Shown piece after piece: positions 9,171 through 17,329 of a stretch of 43,238 nucleotides of DNA. Every line of letters begins with the position of its first letter. Position 1 is the stretch's first letter. The position numbers and the translations under genes are program-made. The notes under the pieces were generated by a model. The model was not told the DNA's origin. It worked only from the letters and a program-made list of their open reading frames with translations, and did not search any database. Source of the stretch: Candidatus Hydrogenedens sp. (GTDB lineage: Bacteria; Hydrogenedentota; Hydrogenedentia; Hydrogenedentales; Hydrogenedentaceae); assembly GCA_035378955.1 (NCBI GenBank), contig DAOSUS010000023.1:1-43238 (forward strand), read 5' to 3'.

Positions 9171-9965
9171 TTATGCAGTTTTTCCGCCATCACAAACAAG
9201 AATAGCACCATTGGTGTAGGAGGCACTATCGGATGCTAAATAAATTACGGCCCCTACAATTTCTTCGGGCTGGGCATGTCTTCCTAAGGGAGTGGTCTGA
9301 ACATATCGTTCTCGAATTTCGGGCGTATCTACCAGAACAGAGGCAAAGCGCGTTTCGGTTAGCCCTGGACATACGGCATTGCAACGAACACCAGCAGGAC
9401 CCAACTCACGAGCCAGAACTTTGGTCAACATAATTACGGCAGATTTGGTCATGGAATAAATACCCATAAAGGGAGAGGGTTGCAAACCTTCAATAGAGGC
9501 CATGTTGATAATCACTCCTTTCCCCTGTGATACCATCATTTTCCCGGCCTGTTGTGACATTAGGAAATAACCCTTGCAATTGACCTCGAAAGTTTTGTCA
9601 AATACGGCTTCTGTAGCTTCGAGGATGGGACCAAAGTAGGGATTGGTAGCAGAATTGTTTACCAAAATATCCAGCTTGCCCAAATTGTTCTGAATATATT
9701 CAAACAATCTCGCAATATCTTGACTGCGAGCACTATGGCATGTTATCGGCGTTGCTTTCCCTATCGTTGAATTAATTTCCTGTGCTGTTTCCTCTAACGG
9801 CTCTGCATTTCTTGCCGTAATAATAACATGAGCTCCGAGCTCTGCCAATCCAAAAGCAATGGCTTTGCCTATCCCACGACTTGCTCCCGTGATAAGGGCA
9901 ATCTTGTTATCAAAATTTATCTTTTCACGAATAGAATAATTTAAAGGAGTTGTTTGTATTGCCAT
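9171..9965 (-). CDS. SDR-family oxidoreductase
   Basis: A short-chain dehydrogenase of 264 residues with TGASRGIG (cofactor), NNSA in strand 4, a catalytic serine in NMASIEG, the active-site YSMTK and the PGLTET segment. It ends ASYTNGAILVCDGGKTA, the classical tail. The frame opens 20 codons earlier, but the ATG at 9965 has AAAGGA eight bases upstream, so the MAIQTTPLNYSI start is chosen. It resembles glucose/gluconate 5-dehydrogenase-type members; substrate undetermined. It is convergent with the zinc operon (36 bp apart) and shares no operon with the ATPase gene behind it, from which it is separated by 200 bp that includes repeats. Confidence 0.9.
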   Translation of the reverse strand: MAIQTTPLNYSIREKINFDNKIALITGASRGIGKAIAFGLAELGAHVIITARNAEPLEETAQEINSTIGKATPITCHSARSQDIARLFEYIQNNLGKLDILVNNSATNPYFGPILEATEAVFDKTFEVNCKGYFLMSQQAGKMMVSQGKGVIINMASIEGLQPSPFMGIYSMTKSAVIMLTKVLARELGPAGVRCNAVCPGLTETRFASVLVDTPEIRERYVQTTPLGRHAQPEEIVGAVIYLASDSASYTNGAILVCDGGKTA

Positions 9966-10094
9966 AGCGTATTCCTTTAATGATATATAAAGTGAAATTA
10001 AGTATTGTATATTACATTGTAACAAATAAACAGGGATAATACATATCTCATCTTTTGCCTATGTATTTCATTAGCACGGATAATTGGTTTATTT

Positions 10095-10137
10095 ATTTTA
10101 TGCACTGGCACTGCATAAAATTTATATATTTTATGCA
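10095..10137. repeat. Palindromic repeat downstream of the DUF4143 ATPase gene
   Basis: Three copies of the half-site TGCATAAAAT or its complement lie at 10095-10104, 10112-10121 and 10128-10137. The last two form a near-perfect 26-bp palindrome with one internal mismatch. The same 26 bp, with a single change (A to G), recurs on the other side of the ATPase gene at 11464-11489. Confidence 0.8.
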
Positions 10138-10165
10138 GTAATATTGTTATTGTAAACCTTGAAAA

Positions 10166-11458
10166 TTATACCGAATTTGTTGGAAGGAGCCATTTCCAGA
10201 GAGGGATATAATGAATTTTTTTTCTACTTACCGTTTCTTCTCCTTCGGTATATTCTGTGATGATAAGAAGATTATTACATTTCAATTCCTTACTGGCGGA
10301 TATAAGTGCATCCAATTCCCGTTTTTGGGTCTCATGACTATCTATGTTATAACAAACCTGAATTAACTGCTTTATTTTTGTTCCTGCTCGTATAACGAAA
10401 TCAACCTCGCGTTTATAGATATCCTGCCAATAGTAGAATTCCGTATCGTCAAGATACTTTCTTCGCCAAAGTTCCAAAGCCACGACATTCTCATATAATT
10501 TTCCTTTATCTGCCGATGTCTTGTAACTTAACGATTGTATGATTCCGGGGTCTATACAGTAGCACTTTCTGTTAGCAAGCAAGCTTTCTTTATATTTATT
10601 CGTAAGCCTTCGAACAAAGAAGAACAGGTAGGCTTCTTCCAGAAATAGAGTATAATTCAAAGCCGTGTGAATACTTTTCAGATTGAAGATATTTTTTATC
10701 TTATTAAAACTTACAAAGCCTGAATGATGAGTGATAAGATAATTGGCTATGTCCATGATGGTCTTTACATACTTTATCTTGTGTCGCAGTACAACATCCT
10801 TCGTGATAAGGGTGGAATACAATGACCGCAAATAGGATTTCGTGTCTATACTTTCTTTAAGGGTCTCAGGAAAACCACCGTTTGCAAGGTATTCATTAAA
10901 TTTCCTTTTTATCAAGGCGGTATCTCGAGTAGATAGTATCTCTTTGGTTTGTATCCCGTAATAACTTAAATATTCTGCAAAGGAAAAAGGAAACAGTTCT
11001 AAGCAGATATGCCGTCCTGTTAAATGGGTGGCTAAATCACGCCCTAATAGTTTCGCATTACTACCTGTTACGATGATATTAAAACCTTGACGGTGAAGAC
11101 GATTTACAAACAATTCCCATCGGGGTATGTTTTGTATTTCATCAAATATGATGTATTGAAAGTCTCCATATACTTCGAAAAACACCTCGATGATGGTATT
11201 CAGGTCTTCGGTTTCTAAAGAGAAAAGTCGTTCATCATCAAAGTTTAGATAGGCTACATGCTTATTCTGGAATAGTTGATGAGCAAATACAGATTTGCCA
11301 CATCTCCTTATCCCGGTGATAACCTTAATGATTTCCGAATTTGCCTGTTTCTGATAGGCATGTAATAGGGTGCGTTCGACTATTTTATCCCGTTTGTAAA
11401 GATAGTCTAATTCCCCTTTCTGGTCTATAACTACTTGTTGTAAGATAACTTTGTTCAT
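10166..11458 (-). CDS. AAA-family ATPase with DUF4143 C-terminus
   Basis: A 430-residue protein of the AAA_14/DUF4143 group. Walker A is GIRRCGKS (49-56), Walker B is YIIFDEIQ (102-109) and a sensor-1-like TGSNA lies near residue 131. The C-terminal DUF4143 part includes a PD-(D/E)xK-like pattern, EVDFVIRAG followed by LIQVCYN; the usual Glu-x-Lys is replaced by Gln-x-Cys, so nuclease activity is doubtful. The biological role of this family is poorly known. The gene sits alone between near-identical 26-bp repeats; the upstream copy begins 6 bp before the start codon, leaving no room for a Shine-Dalgarno sequence. That arrangement fits either autoregulation or a small mobile cassette. Confidence 0.85.
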   Translation of the reverse strand: MNKVILQQVVIDQKGELDYLYKRDKIVERTLLHAYQKQANSEIIKVITGIRRCGKSVFAHQLFQNKHVAYLNFDDERLFSLETEDLNTIIEVFFEVYGDFQYIIFDEIQNIPRWELFVNRLHRQGFNIIVTGSNAKLLGRDLATHLTGRHICLELFPFSFAEYLSYYGIQTKEILSTRDTALIKRKFNEYLANGGFPETLKESIDTKSYLRSLYSTLITKDVVLRHKIKYVKTIMDIANYLITHHSGFVSFNKIKNIFNLKSIHTALNYTLFLEEAYLFFFVRRLTNKYKESLLANRKCYCIDPGIIQSLSYKTSADKGKLYENVVALELWRRKYLDDTEFYYWQDIYKREVDFVIRAGTKIKQLIQVCYNIDSHETQKRELDALISASKELKCNNLLIITEYTEGEETVSRKKIHYIPLWKWLLPTNSV

Positions 11459-11463
11459 AATAG

Positions 11464-11510
11464 TGCATAAAATTTATATATTTTGTGCATTTCCACTGCA
11501 TAAATTTTAT
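11464..11510. repeat. Palindromic repeat at the start of the DUF4143 ATPase gene
   Basis: The segment 11464-11489 matches 10112-10137 at 25 of 26 positions in the same orientation. A further half-copy, TGCATAAATTTTAT, follows at 11497-11510. The copy lies immediately before the minus-strand ATG at 11458, where the promoter and leader should be, so it may be a binding site for the gene product. Confidence 0.8.
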
Positions 11511-11562
11511 ATACTATATCAGGAATACTATATGGAAATCAAGAGAAAATACCCCTTATTTC

Positions 11563-13197
11563 TTATTCTTGTAAGCGAATTTCTGCTGATAATAAACCTC
11601 TTCCTGAATATAGACTCACCGCAACAATGTTCCCATATTTCCCTGTAAAGAACAACTCTGTAATAACATCCCCGTAATATTGAATCCAACTATCGTAATA
11701 CAATTCTTCCAGCGGGACAGCTTTGCGAAGCACTATAAACACTCGGGTTGTATCTGAAGGTATTTTCTGAAAGAATGTGTCAAAATCTTTTTTGTTAGGG
11801 GGGGTATCCCTAACGGCACCGGGAACAAAACAATAACTACGGCGATTATCACATAGTAAGTGAATATCAAAAGTTGAATCTCCTATAATCCAGTCTCCGG
11901 ACCGGGTATTGGAACAAATCCATTTCCCACGAGCATCCTCTTTCAAAACGGTAGTAGTAGTATAAAAGGGGGAATTATCAACGGGGTATGCATAACAAAA
12001 ACATACCCCTGCTAAAACAGAAAGCGGAGCCAAAAGCCAATAGGGAGATGGGATTATTTTTTCAGAGAGAACGGACATTAGAATTATCAAGACTATGCTG
12101 AAAGGAAGTAGTAGCCGATGTCCCAGTGTATCTATCTGATAAAAAGAAGCGTATAGCGTTATACTAACAAAATATAAAAGCCCCCAGCCAATAAATACCC
12201 GGAGAAAACGGTCGTGAATAAGTGGCTTTATACATGCCCGGTTTTTTCGTATAACGATGAAAAGCAAGTAAATTAGAAACAGAGCAAGAAGAACTTGAAT
12301 TTGGATTTCTGAGGGAATAATCATCGGAGGGAAAATCTCTCTTGTTAAGGAAACAAGAGCATATTGTATATTCTTGAATATTGGGATATAACTTGAAGGT
12401 CTTGATGTTCCCAGAAGGGTTCCTGTGGTTGTAAAATTGCGGATAATAACAGGCAAAGATAGACATGCCCAACCAATAAAATATACAAAACTGTTTAAGA
12501 TAGATTGTAGCATTCTTATTTTACGAGGGACATTATTCTGATAGAATAATGTAAGTGCAAAAATTATAAAAATACCATAAGGAAATACTATCCCAAGAAT
12601 ATATCGGATGGAAAAAGCAATTCCTGCCAGAATGCCCGCCAGAAACAGTCGTGGTTTATAATAAGGTTTTGGATTTTCCATTATCAGCCATAGCGATATA
12701 AGTATCAGAGGAATAACGATACCATCACTCCATACCCAGGAATAGGTATAAAGGATAGGATAGTAAATAGAAAAAAATAAGATTCCCCATATACCTACCT
12801 GTAAATTGTAGTTATAAATAAGTAAGAAAAAGAGGGAGATAAAAGTAAGAAGATAAGCTACCCATACACCTACGGCACCTGCAGTAGCAAAGGGAATATT
12901 CTTCTCTATACTTTTTATGAGATATATGTATATGGGGAAGCCAGGTGCCCAGTAGCTTACAGGAATATAAGAACTTCCACCTTCCCAATGTTCCAATTCA
13001 CTGGTAAGAACAAAAGAATGAACAATGCCACGCCCGTGATGGATATTCTGGGCTGTATCGAGATAGATATAGGAATCGGGTGATAGATACAGTCCATAAT
13101 TAATAATTTTATAAAGACTTACACCTAAAATAACTACAAGGATAAGAATAATAAAGGCTGCTTTAATCCGATTATTGATTTGTTTTGAATTAAACAT
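11563..13197 (-). CDS. GT39/ArnT-like membrane glycosyltransferase
   Basis: A 544-residue membrane protein with roughly ten to twelve hydrophobic segments across residues 10-410 and a soluble C-terminal part. After the first helix comes YLSPDSYIYLDTAQNIHHGRG, the first periplasmic loop pattern of GT39/PMT and ArnT-type transferases, where the aspartate is the conserved acidic residue (family knowledge). Such enzymes move a sugar from a lipid-phosphate donor to protein or lipid. The acceptor here is unknown. It starts 11 bp after the stop of the upstream TPR gene on the same strand, so the two are probably co-transcribed; no good Shine-Dalgarno sequence is visible at the ATG. Confidence 0.7.
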   Translation of the reverse strand: MFNSKQINNRIKAAFIILILVVILGVSLYKIINYGLYLSPDSYIYLDTAQNIHHGRGIVHSFVLTSELEHWEGGSSYIPVSYWAPGFPIYIYLIKSIEKNIPFATAGAVGVWVAYLLTFISLFFLLIYNYNLQVGIWGILFFSIYYPILYTYSWVWSDGIVIPLILISLWLIMENPKPYYKPRLFLAGILAGIAFSIRYILGIVFPYGIFIIFALTLFYQNNVPRKIRMLQSILNSFVYFIGWACLSLPVIIRNFTTTGTLLGTSRPSSYIPIFKNIQYALVSLTREIFPPMIIPSEIQIQVLLALFLIYLLFIVIRKNRACIKPLIHDRFLRVFIGWGLLYFVSITLYASFYQIDTLGHRLLLPFSIVLIILMSVLSEKIIPSPYWLLAPLSVLAGVCFCYAYPVDNSPFYTTTTVLKEDARGKWICSNTRSGDWIIGDSTFDIHLLCDNRRSYCFVPGAVRDTPPNKKDFDTFFQKIPSDTTRVFIVLRKAVPLEELYYDSWIQYYGDVITELFFTGKYGNIVAVSLYSGRGLLSAEIRLQE

Positions 13198-13208
13198 GCA
13201 GAAGAAGG

Positions 13209-14366
13209 CTATCGCTTCTTTTGAATTTGTTGTAATTTTTTCTCTAATTTAGTATCCGGAATGCCTGAAAGTTCCAGGTATCGTTGGTAATACTCTTTTG
13301 CCTTTTCAGGATTTTTCTTTTTATCAACAAGTATATATGCCAGATTGTAATAAACCGTAGGATAGTTTTGTCCTTCGGGGCTTTGGATAACTATTTCGCC
13401 TTGTTTAATGGCTTCCTCTATCTTTTTGGCTTTATACAGAGCGACGACAAGAGCATTCCCTCGTTCAGGCTTCTGTTTGTTCATATTCCATGCCTTTTCA
13501 AAGAAAGAAATGGCCTGTTTTGCTTTTCGAGCATAGAGTTTTGAAATACCGCAGGAGAAGTAGTAATCTTCGGAAACATCTAATTGCAATGCTCCACACA
13601 ATTGTGCCACAGATAATTGTATCCCAAAATCTTCTGCTTTTTTGAAATTTTCCCCGTTATTTTCAGTCCACCGTGTTAATGCATTCTTTGACATTGTCAA
13701 TCGAGGGGAAAACATATTGGATTTAAAAGGATTAAAATAGGTGTTAAAAGATTGGTTTGCTTTAAATTCTATAGTTGGGGTAACGACAAATTCGTCTCTC
13801 CACAAAGTTTTTGAGCTTTTTACATCGTAGAGTTTTCCATTCGTACGGAAAAACATTTCCCCTTCCGGGCCATAAATTCCCGCTGTAATTTTAATATCTA
13901 ATAGGACATCTATCCCTTTGCTGTTGAGTTGGTTCATTCGGTCCTGTTGGGCTTCACGGTCTGTATTATATTTGGCCGTTGAGCCTAAAGGTGGAACTTC
14001 AACAAGAGCCGCAGACAATTTTGTTTTTAATGTTTCAAGTAGGGTATCTCGAAATTTTTGTGTTCCATTTAAATCCCCCACGACTGCTTGCAAATCCTTC
14101 CGATAATTTTCATTTTGCACCTCTGAAATTAATGCTCCTGCAAGGCGTGCTGAACTATGAATAATTTGTAAAGTCTGTCGAACCGGGGAAACGGATATGA
14201 CGAATTCATCCGGGAAAGTATCAATAGAGATAGCCACTTTTTTTGCAGATTGAAGCACAGATTTTATTGTGTTCATCTCGTCTGCGTGGGTTGGTAAAAC
14301 GAGTAATAAAAATACTGTAATGTTGATGAAGAGAAATCCCCCCCTTTGCATATTTTGCCTTTTCAT
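13209..14366 (-). CDS. Secreted TPR-repeat protein of unknown function
   Basis: A 385-residue protein with an N-terminal signal peptide (hydrophobic FLFINITVFLLLVLPTHA, cleavage near HA-DE). Residues about 30-250 form an alpha/beta domain reminiscent of CsgG/FlgO-like envelope proteins, including VLLDIKITAGIYG and TLWRDEFVV, but I do not assign it. Residues about 270-380 are TPR-like, for example AISFFEKAWNMN and AKEYYQRYLELSG. The ATG at 14372 touches AAAGGGA; the in-frame ATG at 14366 is better spaced and is chosen. It lies directly upstream of the GT39-like gene. Confidence 0.65.
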   Translation of the reverse strand: MKRQNMQRGGFLFINITVFLLLVLPTHADEMNTIKSVLQSAKKVAISIDTFPDEFVISVSPVRQTLQIIHSSARLAGALISEVQNENYRKDLQAVVGDLNGTQKFRDTLLETLKTKLSAALVEVPPLGSTAKYNTDREAQQDRMNQLNSKGIDVLLDIKITAGIYGPEGEMFFRTNGKLYDVKSSKTLWRDEFVVTPTIEFKANQSFNTYFNPFKSNMFSPRLTMSKNALTRWTENNGENFKKAEDFGIQLSVAQLCGALQLDVSEDYYFSCGISKLYARKAKQAISFFEKAWNMNKQKPERGNALVVALYKAKKIEEAIKQGEIVIQSPEGQNYPTVYYNLAYILVDKKKNPEKAKEYYQRYLELSGIPDTKLEKKLQQIQKKR

Positions 14367-14452
14367 ATTCATTCCCTTTCATTCTTTATATAGGAATTGG
14401 TTGCTTTATTTTCATTTTATCACAAGAAAACGTCTTACTACACTATAAATTT

Positions 14453-17134
14453 TTAAAATTGTATATCTAATGTTTTTTCTTCTCCGGAAGGGACTATGTC
14501 TACATTATTTATTTCTTGTTTTTTGTTGTTATCCGTGTCTAACACTTCGATGTTGTATTTGCCTTCCTGAAAAACAAACGGCTTGAATGTTGAGGTATTC
14601 AATCGAAGAGCATATACAAGGCTTTTATCATCTGCATTTCGGATTTTTATCACGGGTTGTTGTATCCCCTGGATATTTAGTGTCGGCAGATACCCTTTTA
14701 TTTCACCTTTGTAGTTATCCTGTTGCTGAATGGTAATAGGCCAGCCGACGAAGGGTTTTGCCTTTTCTAAAGCGGGTGATTCCCAACGAGGCCAGCATTC
14801 GAAAGTAATTGTGCGGTCGCTCTTTTTTAGGCGAATGATTCCATAACCTGTAGCAGGATTATAAAGTTCTTGGGGTTCTATCCCATAAAGCATAGGGTTA
14901 GCAACGGCATGCACGGTAATTTTGTTTCCAAAGCCGTCTTCATATTCGCCTGTGTAGCGTGGGTATCCCTCTTTGTGATTTTTCCCGGGCAGGGGTGGAT
15001 ACCAGCGACGAGGAAACCGAGTTCCCACAGCGGGAACTGCAAACGCATACGAGGAATCGTTCCAATCGTTCACTCCATATTGAACGGTTATTCCTAAATG
15101 TTGGTCTCCACAGATATGAACAGCAAAGCATTTTCTCCACAGAGATAAGGCTTCATTCCTGGCAGATGGAGGCCAACCATTGGTATCCGCATCTGCTTTT
15201 ATGGCATAAAATTCGGGATATTCTTCCGGTGGATAAAGTTCTAACTTGGGTATGACATTGTCTCTTGTCTCATTTGAGGGAAGTGTGCTGGCGCTTGCAT
15301 ACAGGGTTTGAGATAACACTACTTTAAATTGAGTTCCATACGACCAATCTTCTATCCAGGTGTTTAAGAATTTCATCTGCCTATCACCTAACAACACAGC
15401 ATTCGGAACATCCGCTTGTTTTTTAGGGTCAAAATTGTAATTTTGAAACCAGCCATTTTCGCACTGACTATCGGGTAAGAGTTCTTTGGGAGAGGATTTA
15501 AATTTTCGGTCTTCTAAAATAGCCATGCTAATTCCTGCATAGACAAGGTCTGTGTAATACACCGTGATACCTTGCTCAACAGGTGTTAGGTCAAAAGGAG
15601 GAGGAAGGTTGGCGGTTTGTGTTTTTTGTGCAACATTAACAAATTCGGGAGAATGAACATAACCACCGTCGTCCTGTTGCTTTGCTGGTCTCCCACCTGC
15701 ACCCCAGAGATTTCCCTGATATACATCATGGTCATCTGGAATACAAACGGTAGGTCGTTCCTGTGTTAGGTATCGAAAAGACCAGTACCACAGATACCAG
15801 CGATAAAGATAATCTAAAATATCCACTTCCTTTTGAGTAGGACTGGCGTGTTCGTATATCTGGTCTCCTGAGAAAAATAGAAAATCTGGATTGTGATATT
15901 TAACTTTACTGACAAGGTCGGCATGAGGAAACCAAACTTTTGCAGGTGTCCACTCATAAAAACCTGTATCTACACCTTCCCCTCCTACCATTCTTGAACC
16001 TGTAAAAGCCGCTATTACAAAGGTATCTGTTTCTTTCGGTTCTTTACGAATAGTCCCATAATAAGCAAACGACCGCAGCTTTCCGTCTATATCATTTGCC
16101 TGTGTAACTACACGGTACTTTATATCTTTATTCTCTTTCCAGTTCGAAACTTCAAACCGTGCTACCCATGCTGTTCGGTCTGTCTTTGTTCGTGCAATCT
16201 CAAACCATTTCATACCCCGTTCTACTTCCAGACTGACCTCTTCCCCTTCCCCTACTCCCAACGGAAATAATTGAGTGGAGAGATACAAATTGCCTCGACT
16301 TAATGTATAGAGAGCACCTATGATAGGACCCACTTCTTTCTCTTCAGAACTAAGCTCTGTAACTTTGCTTCCTTTCATTTCCATATTTTGAAATAGGAAA
16401 TTAGCAGGTAGGGAACCTTCTCCCGGATGCGATACCAGAGCGATATTCCCTTCTATTTGTTTTACATTCATTTTTTCAAGGGAAACATCGGATAATAATT
16501 CGTTGGTCTCTGCATTAAAAACATACAACCAGAGGTAAATCCATTCTCCTTTCTGGTTTCCTTGAAGTTGAATTCGGTAGGCAGGGCAAAATTTTGACGG
16601 CACTTTTCCCGTGCCGATTACAGGGGCATTTTTCTTGGTAAAGTCGCGAAATATGGCTCTGCCATTTTCATCCATTCCACCCATAATTCCCCCATTCACT
16701 CCTGGGCTATGGTGAACTAAGGCAGATGATTGAAAATCCATATCCCCTCCAGCACCTATCAAAAAACCTGCAAAACTATCAAAAACCTCTGATGTAGCAA
16801 ATAAGGGCTTTACTTTTACATTTAACTGAAAATTTCCTTCTTCTTTACCAATACGATGACTGAGTATATGAACGGTGCGATAATCATGTTTTGTATCTTT
16901 TGTTACACTTTTAATTCCTTCTGTGGAACAACGCCAATCTTGAAGTCGGTTTGCCCATAAATAAGGACCCAACCAAACCCTTTCTGATGGAAACGAAAAT
17001 TTATATTTAATTACGGTGCCCGTATCTAAACCATGTATTTCTTGGGCATTAAACAATAAAAGAAATAAACTAATGATAAATGTTAATAGATGTTTGGGAC
17101 AGCTTTGGGTAATATTTTTTTTAGTTCTACTCAT
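14453..17134 (-). CDS. PhoD-like metallophosphatase, secreted
   Basis: An 893-residue protein with an N-terminal hydrophobic export signal (LLTFIISLFLLLFNAQEIHG). The central part has PhoD-type metallophosphoesterase motifs: FFSGDQIYEH (near residue 425), IPDDHDVYQGN (near 470) and HICGDQHLG (near 675), which supply metal-binding Asp, Asn and His residues. PhoD enzymes hydrolyse phosphodiesters or monoesters outside the cytoplasm with Ca/Fe (family knowledge). About 350 residues precede the core and look like beta-sandwich domains; the C-terminal 150 residues are another beta domain. The frame begins with TTG at 17149, inside the ribosome binding site; GGAGG lies 8 bp before the ATG at 17134, which is used here. 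Much longer than a minimal PhoD. Confidence 0.8.
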   Translation of the reverse strand: MSRTKKNITQSCPKHLLTFIISLFLLLFNAQEIHGLDTGTVIKYKFSFPSERVWLGPYLWANRLQDWRCSTEGIKSVTKDTKHDYRTVHILSHRIGKEEGNFQLNVKVKPLFATSEVFDSFAGFLIGAGGDMDFQSSALVHHSPGVNGGIMGGMDENGRAIFRDFTKKNAPVIGTGKVPSKFCPAYRIQLQGNQKGEWIYLWLYVFNAETNELLSDVSLEKMNVKQIEGNIALVSHPGEGSLPANFLFQNMEMKGSKVTELSSEEKEVGPIIGALYTLSRGNLYLSTQLFPLGVGEGEEVSLEVERGMKWFEIARTKTDRTAWVARFEVSNWKENKDIKYRVVTQANDIDGKLRSFAYYGTIRKEPKETDTFVIAAFTGSRMVGGEGVDTGFYEWTPAKVWFPHADLVSKVKYHNPDFLFFSGDQIYEHASPTQKEVDILDYLYRWYLWYWSFRYLTQERPTVCIPDDHDVYQGNLWGAGGRPAKQQDDGGYVHSPEFVNVAQKTQTANLPPPFDLTPVEQGITVYYTDLVYAGISMAILEDRKFKSSPKELLPDSQCENGWFQNYNFDPKKQADVPNAVLLGDRQMKFLNTWIEDWSYGTQFKVVLSQTLYASASTLPSNETRDNVIPKLELYPPEEYPEFYAIKADADTNGWPPSARNEALSLWRKCFAVHICGDQHLGITVQYGVNDWNDSSYAFAVPAVGTRFPRRWYPPLPGKNHKEGYPRYTGEYEDGFGNKITVHAVANPMLYGIEPQELYNPATGYGIIRLKKSDRTITFECWPRWESPALEKAKPFVGWPITIQQQDNYKGEIKGYLPTLNIQGIQQPVIKIRNADDKSLVYALRLNTSTFKPFVFQEGKYNIEVLDTDNNKKQEINNVDIVPSGEEKTLDIQF

Positions 17135-17256
17135 ATTAGGTACCTCCAATTCCCATAAAATAAACGCCCTAATAAATAGTTAGTATTATTTATAAAAATA
17201 TGTTAAAATTATTATATATGACATTTGAGATGATAAAGAAATAGGAAACATTGAAT

Positions 17257-17285
17257 TTGTTTTTTGGCTGTGATAAAAGTATACT
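17257..17285 (+). promoter_or_regulatory. Promoter for the large surface-protein gene
   Basis: TTGTTT (-35, 17257-17262) and TATACT (-10, 17280-17285) are separated by exactly 17 bp, about 45 bp before the start at 17330. GGAGG at 17317-17321 serves as the ribosome binding site. The divergent phosphatase gene starts at 17134. Confidence 0.55.
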
Positions 17286-17329
17286 AATAATATAACAATC
17301 TAAAAAAACAATAACTGGAGGATGGTTAT

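Noticed and set aside
17135..17149. TTG at 17149 as the start of the PhoD-like gene
   Set aside because: It lies inside the GGAGG ribosome binding site; the ATG at 17134 is correctly spaced.
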